DNA of 9,634 nt, taken from assembly GCA_002417965.1 (NCBI GenBank), contig DIDD01000033.1, positions 1 to 9,634 of the forward strand, in the 5' to 3' direction. Position 1 is the stretch's first letter; each line of letters opens with the position of its first letter. The translations under genes and the position numbers were made by a program. The notes under the pieces were generated by a model. That model ran no database searches, had not been told where the DNA came from, and saw nothing but the letters and a program-made list of their open reading frames with translations. This document shows positions 7,104 through 9,634 of this stretch, piece by piece. The stretch is from Veillonellaceae bacterium UBA5809. Lineage in GTDB: Bacteria; Bacillota; Negativicutes; Veillonellales; Dialisteraceae.

Positions 7104-8379
7104 GGAGATTCTCCTTTCTCACATTCAGACGGAAGAGATTGGTCACAGCTGATTTATAGACTGATTCCTGATCAGTCCCGGCGGACTCATTCAGATGCAT
7201 CATGGGTTCCCGGAGCATCTTGCGCACAATCATCCGTGTCATATGATCCATGATCCGTTTTTCTTCATCGCTTATATCAGGAAGTTTGGAAAGGGCCCGG
7301 CATATTTCCCGTTTCCGTATATGTTCAGCTTTGTCGGATAGGGAAACCATAACAGGACGGCAGCTGAGATATTGGAACCTTTCTTCCAGAGCATCCAGTT
7401 CTTCCTGAACAATCCGGCGGGCCTGTTCGGCTTCACCCTGGCGGAAACGTATATTGTCGGCAACAACGGCTTCGAGATCGTCAATATTATAAAGCTGCAG
7501 CCCCTGTATTTTTCCGCATTCAGGATCCACATCACGGGGGACTGCTATATCGATGATTACCAGAGGTCTCTGATTCCGCCGCACCATCAGAAGCCGGGCT
7601 TCCCAGGGCTGTATGATATACTGGGATGAACCGGTGGAAGTAATCAGAATATCTGCTGATTCAGATGTTTCCAAGGCATTGTCGAAAGGGACGGCCTTTC
7701 CTCCCAGTGTCTCAGCCAGTTTTACAGCGCGGTCCAAATGCCGGTTTGCAACAAAAACGGTCTGAAGTCCTTTCCCCACAAGATTGCGGACAGTCAGTTC
7801 GGCCATCTGTCCAGCTCCGAAGATCAGTGCCGTTTTTCCCTCCAAAGTGCCCCATACCTTTTGCGCCAGCTGTACAGCCGCATAGCTGACAGAGACTGCG
7901 TTATAAGAAATATGGGTTTCTGCGCGGACCCGTTTCCCTGTTGTAATGGCCCGGTGAAAGAGGGTATTTAAAAGAGTCCCCGTGCTTTTGGCGCGAAGTG
8001 CAAGGGAATATGCATTTTTCACCTGGTTCAGTATCTGACTTTCCCCAATAACCAGAGAATCCAGACTGGAGGAAACCTCAAATAAATGACGGATACATTC
8101 CCGGTCTGTATAGTAATAAAAGTAGGCATCTTCAGCCTGACTATTTCCGGAAAGATCCAGAAAAAATTTTTTAAGAGAGGCAGCACCTGCGGCGCCGTCT
8201 CCGAGAACAGAATAAATTTCAGTCCGGTTGCATGTAGACAGAATAACGGCTTCCTGAATGCCGTCATAGGTATCAAGATGGTGAAGTCCGGAATGAATGC
8301 CGGAAGGAGAGATGGAAAACTGTTCCCGGATATTAACCGGCACAGTTTTATGATTTAGACCTAAAACGGCTAATTGCAT
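7087..8379 (-). CDS. hemA: Glutamyl-tRNA reductase
   Basis: HemA reduces tRNA-bound glutamate to glutamate-1-semialdehyde with NADPH, the first and usually rate-controlling step of C5 tetrapyrrole synthesis. The 430-residue protein has the three expected parts. The catalytic domain (1 to about 155) carries GLNHKTVPVNIRE (7-19), nucleophile Cys50 in LSTCNRTEIY (47-56), and GESQIL (112-117). The NADPH domain has LIFGAGQMAELTVRNL (185-200), and a C-terminal helical dimerisation domain spans about 310-425. ATG 8379 overlaps the upstream dehydrogenase gene by 32 bases; GGAGG at 8392-8396 lies a rather long 12 bases away, so initiation may depend on coupling to the preceding gene. No heme-regulatory feature is evident. 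gltX is not nearby, so glutamyl-tRNA is supplied from elsewhere. Confidence 0.97.
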   Translation of the reverse strand: MQLAVLGLNHKTVPVNIREQFSISPSGIHSGLHHLDTYDGIQEAVILSTCNRTEIYSVLGDGAAGAASLKKFFLDLSGNSQAEDAYFYYYTDRECIRHLFEVSSSLDSLVIGESQILNQVKNAYSLALRAKSTGTLLNTLFHRAITTGKRVRAETHISYNAVSVSYAAVQLAQKVWGTLEGKTALIFGAGQMAELTVRNLVGKGLQTVFVANRHLDRAVKLAETLGGKAVPFDNALETSESADILITSTGSSQYIIQPWEARLLMVRRNQRPLVIIDIAVPRDVDPECGKIQGLQLYNIDDLEAVVADNIRFRQGEAEQARRIVQEELDALEERFQYLSCRPVMVSLSDKAEHIRKREICRALSKLPDISDEEKRIMDHMTRMIVRKMLREPMMHLNESAGTDQESVYKSAVTNLFRLNVRKENLLAKSN

Positions 8380-9034
8380 ATCGTATACGAGCCTCCGCTT
8401 CTTTTAAATTTCCTGCATTGACTAAGGCTGATATGTCCCGGCTGAATGCCTGGTGCCAGAATTTCTCGCGGTCTGCAGGATTTTTTACAGCCGTCTTCAT
8501 TTCCTGACGAAGGGAAGAGAGACGGTCGAGCCACTCACCGTATAAAGGCGGAATTTCTTCTTCCAGACGGCGGCAGATTTCACGGGATAATGCGGGAGAA
8601 TGTCCTTCTGTAGATACGGTAATCATCAGGCTGCCTCTGCAGAACCGGGCCGGAAGTGTGCAGCTGCCCATCTCAGGATAGTCGGCAGCGTTCCACAGGA
8701 TATTTTTTCCCTCGGTATCCTGGGCGATTTGGAGGGCAGTTCCGCGGTTTCCGCAGGCAGAAACAACCAGGTCAAAATGCCCGGCGTCTCCCTTGTTGTA
8801 AGAACGTTGAATCCATTGTATTTTCCCCTGCCCGGCCCACTCATGAACCGGTGGTTCTGCTTCAGGTGCAATGACTGTGACAGCAGCGCCTGCCTGCAGA
8901 AGACCTGCTGATTTTCGACAGGCAATCCGTCCTCCGCCTACGACGAGACAGGGACGGTTTGTGATTTTCCAGTTAATTGGATACAAGCCGGAACACTCCT
9001 CATTTGTTATATGAATGGAACAAGGAATCTGCAT
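8348..9034 (-). CDS. Precorrin-2 dehydrogenase (Met8p / CysG N-terminal / SirC family)
   Basis: This NAD-dependent enzyme oxidises precorrin-2, made by the CobA half of the downstream fusion, to sirohydrochlorin; some relatives also insert iron. Numbering from the internal TTG at 8986, the Rossmann motif CLVVGGGRIACRKSAGLL spans 13-30, followed by VTVIAPEA (36-43), NAADYPEMGSC (99-109), and ITVSTEGHSPALSREICRRL (122-141), all family signatures. Asp102 matches the Asp essential in CysG and Met8p. The usual Ala-Thr-Asn-Asp stretch reads ACGN (77-80). The start is uncertain: ATG 9034 has AAGGAGA (9044-9050) nine bases upstream and gives 228 residues, while TTG 8986 has GAGGAG (8996-9001) nine bases upstream and gives 212 residues beginning MYPINW, the usual family N-terminus. 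The longer form is listed. It is the first gene of the hem operon. Confidence 0.93.
   Translation of the reverse strand: MQIPCSIHITNEECSGLYPINWKITNRPCLVVGGGRIACRKSAGLLQAGAAVTVIAPEAEPPVHEWAGQGKIQWIQRSYNKGDAGHFDLVVSACGNRGTALQIAQDTEGKNILWNAADYPEMGSCTLPARFCRGSLMITVSTEGHSPALSREICRRLEEEIPPLYGEWLDRLSSLRQEMKTAVKNPADREKFWHQAFSRDISALVNAGNLKEAEARIRYAISRFRSKS
8987..9001 (-). promoter_or_regulatory. Alternative ribosome-binding site for an internal TTG start
   Basis: On the minus strand GAGGAG (8996-9001) lies nine bases before the in-frame TTG at 8984-8986 of the dehydrogenase gene. A start here would give a protein opening MYPINWKITN, close to the family's usual N-terminus. A promoter whose predicted transcript starts near 9045 would leave about 58 bases of leader for this site while removing most of the ribosome-binding site of ATG 9034. 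Confidence 0.5.
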
Positions 9035-9051
9035 TTTTACAGATCTCCTTT

Positions 9052-9081
9052 ATTATATAGTTTTAAGGGGATTGCTGTAAA
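9052..9081 (-). promoter_or_regulatory. Candidate sigma-A promoter of the hem operon
   Basis: Read on the minus strand, TTTACA (9076-9081, five of six bases matching the -35 consensus) is followed after 18 bases by a perfect TATAAT (9052-9057). The predicted transcript start is near 9045. That start falls inside the ribosome-binding site of ATG 9034, which is the odd feature of this promoter. In such AT-rich DNA a chance match is possible. Confidence 0.55.
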
Positions 9082-9157
9082 ATAAATATGGGTAAAATGA
9101 TATGGAGGAGTTCGGTCTTCAGGCGGGTGTTCTGCATAAATAACAAAATCCGAACAG

Positions 9158-9209
9158 AGTCATGAAATATTTTTTTTTGAAAAACATCCGTATTTTTCGG
9201 CTTATGACT
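9158..9209. repeat. Imperfect nested dyad in the divergent spacer
   Basis: Outer arms AGTCAT (9158-9163) and ATGACT (9204-9209) enclose inner arms GAAAAA (9179-9184) and TTTTTC (9193-9198). It ends just upstream of the plus-strand -10 at 9219. It could be an operator or a weak transcript hairpin; each arm is short and the region is AT-rich, so chance is a real alternative. Confidence 0.3.
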
Positions 9210-9218
9210 AAAAAACGG

Positions 9219-9224
9219 TATAAT
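9219..9224 (+). promoter_or_regulatory. Candidate -10 element for pgeF
   Basis: A perfect TATAAT stands about 130 bases before the pgeF start. The positions expected for a -35 (9196-9201, TTCGGC with 17-base spacing) match poorly, and no TG extension precedes the -10. The predicted leader is about 125 bases, long and very AT-rich. Confidence 0.4.
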
Positions 9225-9289
9225 TAATAGAAAAGCACTTGTATGTCTGCATCATAATACGTATATAGAAAAGAAAATTTAAACTAAAA

Positions 9290-9326
9290 TTGTTATTATA
9301 AAATAAAATTAAAATCATAATAACAA
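9290..9326. repeat. 10-base inverted repeat in the pgeF leader
   Basis: TTGTTATTAT (9290-9299) is perfectly mirrored by ATAATAACAA (9317-9326) across a 17-base AT-only or nearly AT-only loop. It ends 14 bases before the pgeF ribosome-binding site. It may be a regulator's operator or a weak RNA hairpin near the ribosome site; no U-run follows, so it is not a terminator. Confidence 0.4.
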
Positions 9327-9355
9327 AAAGAACACTTTTAAAGGAGGCATACTGT

Positions 9356-9634
9356 ATGAAAATAAAACAGGCAGGAGATATTTTCTATGGACGATTTTCC
9401 ATTTTTGAAGATAAAGCAGGATTTGAGGCTGCTGTATCATGCCGTAAAGGAGGAAGCAGTCCGGCTCCTTTCGATACGTTAAATATGAGCTTTTCTGCGG
9501 GGGACAATCCAGAACATGTGAGGGATAACAGGAAACGGTTTCTGCAGCTTCTGGGGATTCCGTCCGACCTGTTCCAGATGAATACCATGCACCTGATGGC
9601 AGCTGATAATCTGGTCGGACGGAATCCCCAGAAG
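9356..9634 (+). CDS. pgeF: PgeF/YfiH (laccase-domain, peptidoglycan-editing factor) family protein, 5' part
   Basis: The first 93 codons of a gene that runs off the window; the family normally has about 240-280 residues. The start ATG has AAGGAGG (9341-9347) eight bases upstream. SCRKGGSSPAPFDTLNMSF (28-46) and AGDNPEHVRDNRKRFLQLLG (48-67) match the family's N-terminal pattern of a Gly-Gly-x-Ser turn, an LN pair, and Asp-x-x-x-Val-x-x-Asn-Arg. MNTMH (75-79) fits the following conserved His region. Members are zinc enzymes acting on purine nucleosides or on mis-incorporated residues in peptidoglycan precursors; which applies here cannot be told. The catalytic His and Cys residues farther on are outside the window. 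The last eight codons (86-93) lie in a perfect inverted repeat of codons 65-72 and may be artefactual. Confidence 0.8.
   Translation, partial: MKIKQAGDIFYGRFSIFEDKAGFEAAVSCRKGGSSPAPFDTLNMSFSAGDNPEHVRDNRKRFLQLLGIPSDLFQMNTMHLMAADNLVGRNPQK
9548..9634. repeat. Perfect 22-base inverted repeat ending at the window edge
   Basis: Bases 9548-9569 and 9613-9634 are exact reverse complements, separated by 43 bases. The right arm stops at the last base of the window, so the pairing may continue beyond it. Both arms are inside the pgeF reading frame. The base just inside each arm breaks the pairing, so the repeat has a clean inner boundary. A fold-back (chimeric or hairpin) assembly artefact at a contig end is the simplest reading; a genuine coding hairpin is the alternative. 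Confidence 0.9.

Larger units (their letters stand above)
9035..9355. other. Divergent intergenic region between the hem operon and pgeF
   Basis: This 321-base spacer is AT-rich, especially 9160-9345, and carries no convincing gene. It holds a candidate minus-strand promoter (9052-9081), a weaker plus-strand -10 (9219-9224), an imperfect nested dyad (9158-9209) and a 10-base inverted repeat (9290-9326). I looked for a cobalamin riboswitch or a second T-box and saw neither conserved core. Confidence 0.8.

Noticed and set aside
9035..9355. Possible cobalamin riboswitch or second T-box in the hem operon leader
   Set aside because: Neither the cobalamin B12-box core nor a T-box core could be found on either strand of the spacer, and the predicted leader is too short.
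9385..9588. 67-codon minus-strand frame opposite pgeF
   Set aside because: It is antisense to the recognised pgeF N-terminus and has no promoter or ribosome-binding site of note.
1..9634. CRISPR arrays, tRNA or rRNA genes, insertion sequences, toxin-antitoxin or defence genes
   Set aside because: No spaced direct repeats, transposase motifs or RNA gene signatures were seen; almost all of the window is occupied by identified biosynthetic genes.

Overview
This window most likely comes from a low-to-mid-GC Firmicute. The best direct evidence is a T-box leader ahead of trpE. The fused CobA-HemD enzyme and the compact hem gene order also fit the Negativicutes (Selenomonas/Megasphaera/Dialister-like anaerobes), but that assignment is recalled from the family and not proven by the sequence.

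Layout. Positions 1-188 hold the 3' part of a T-box riboswitch: antiterminator, then competing terminator. It is followed on the + strand by trpE and trpG (209-2270), the two subunits of anthranilate synthase, overlapping by 20 bases. No other trp gene follows. A hairpin at 2275-2318 separates this unit from a convergent minus-strand operon and probably serves as terminator for both. That operon runs from about 9034 down to 2349: precorrin-2 dehydrogenase, hemA, hemC, cobA-hemD fusion, hemB, hemL. Every junction overlaps (32, 17, 4, 4 and 4 bases), so there is no intergenic base in about 6.7 kb. A 321-base AT-rich divergent spacer (9035-9355) carries the likely promoters. The 5' end of a pgeF/YfiH-family gene (9356 onward, + strand) runs off the window.

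How the genes work together. HemA reduces glutamyl-tRNA to glutamate-1-semialdehyde. HemL converts that to 5-aminolevulinate, HemB makes porphobilinogen and HemC makes hydroxymethylbilane. The HemD half of the fusion closes the ring to uroporphyrinogen III, and its CobA half methylates it to precorrin-2. The first gene of the operon oxidises precorrin-2 to sirohydrochlorin. The set is therefore a complete route from Glu-tRNA to sirohydrochlorin. No gene of the later protoheme branch (hemE, hemN, hemH) is present, so the operon appears aimed at siroheme and/or cobalamin.

The content is mostly well-known metabolism and I see no new defence, mobile or RNA system. The points most worth a second look are: a perfect 22-base inverted repeat that ends exactly at the window's last base inside pgeF, probably a fold-back assembly artefact; a start-site ambiguity in the first gene of the hem operon that interacts with its promoter; the gapless overlapping operon; and unusual residues in otherwise conserved TrpE motifs.
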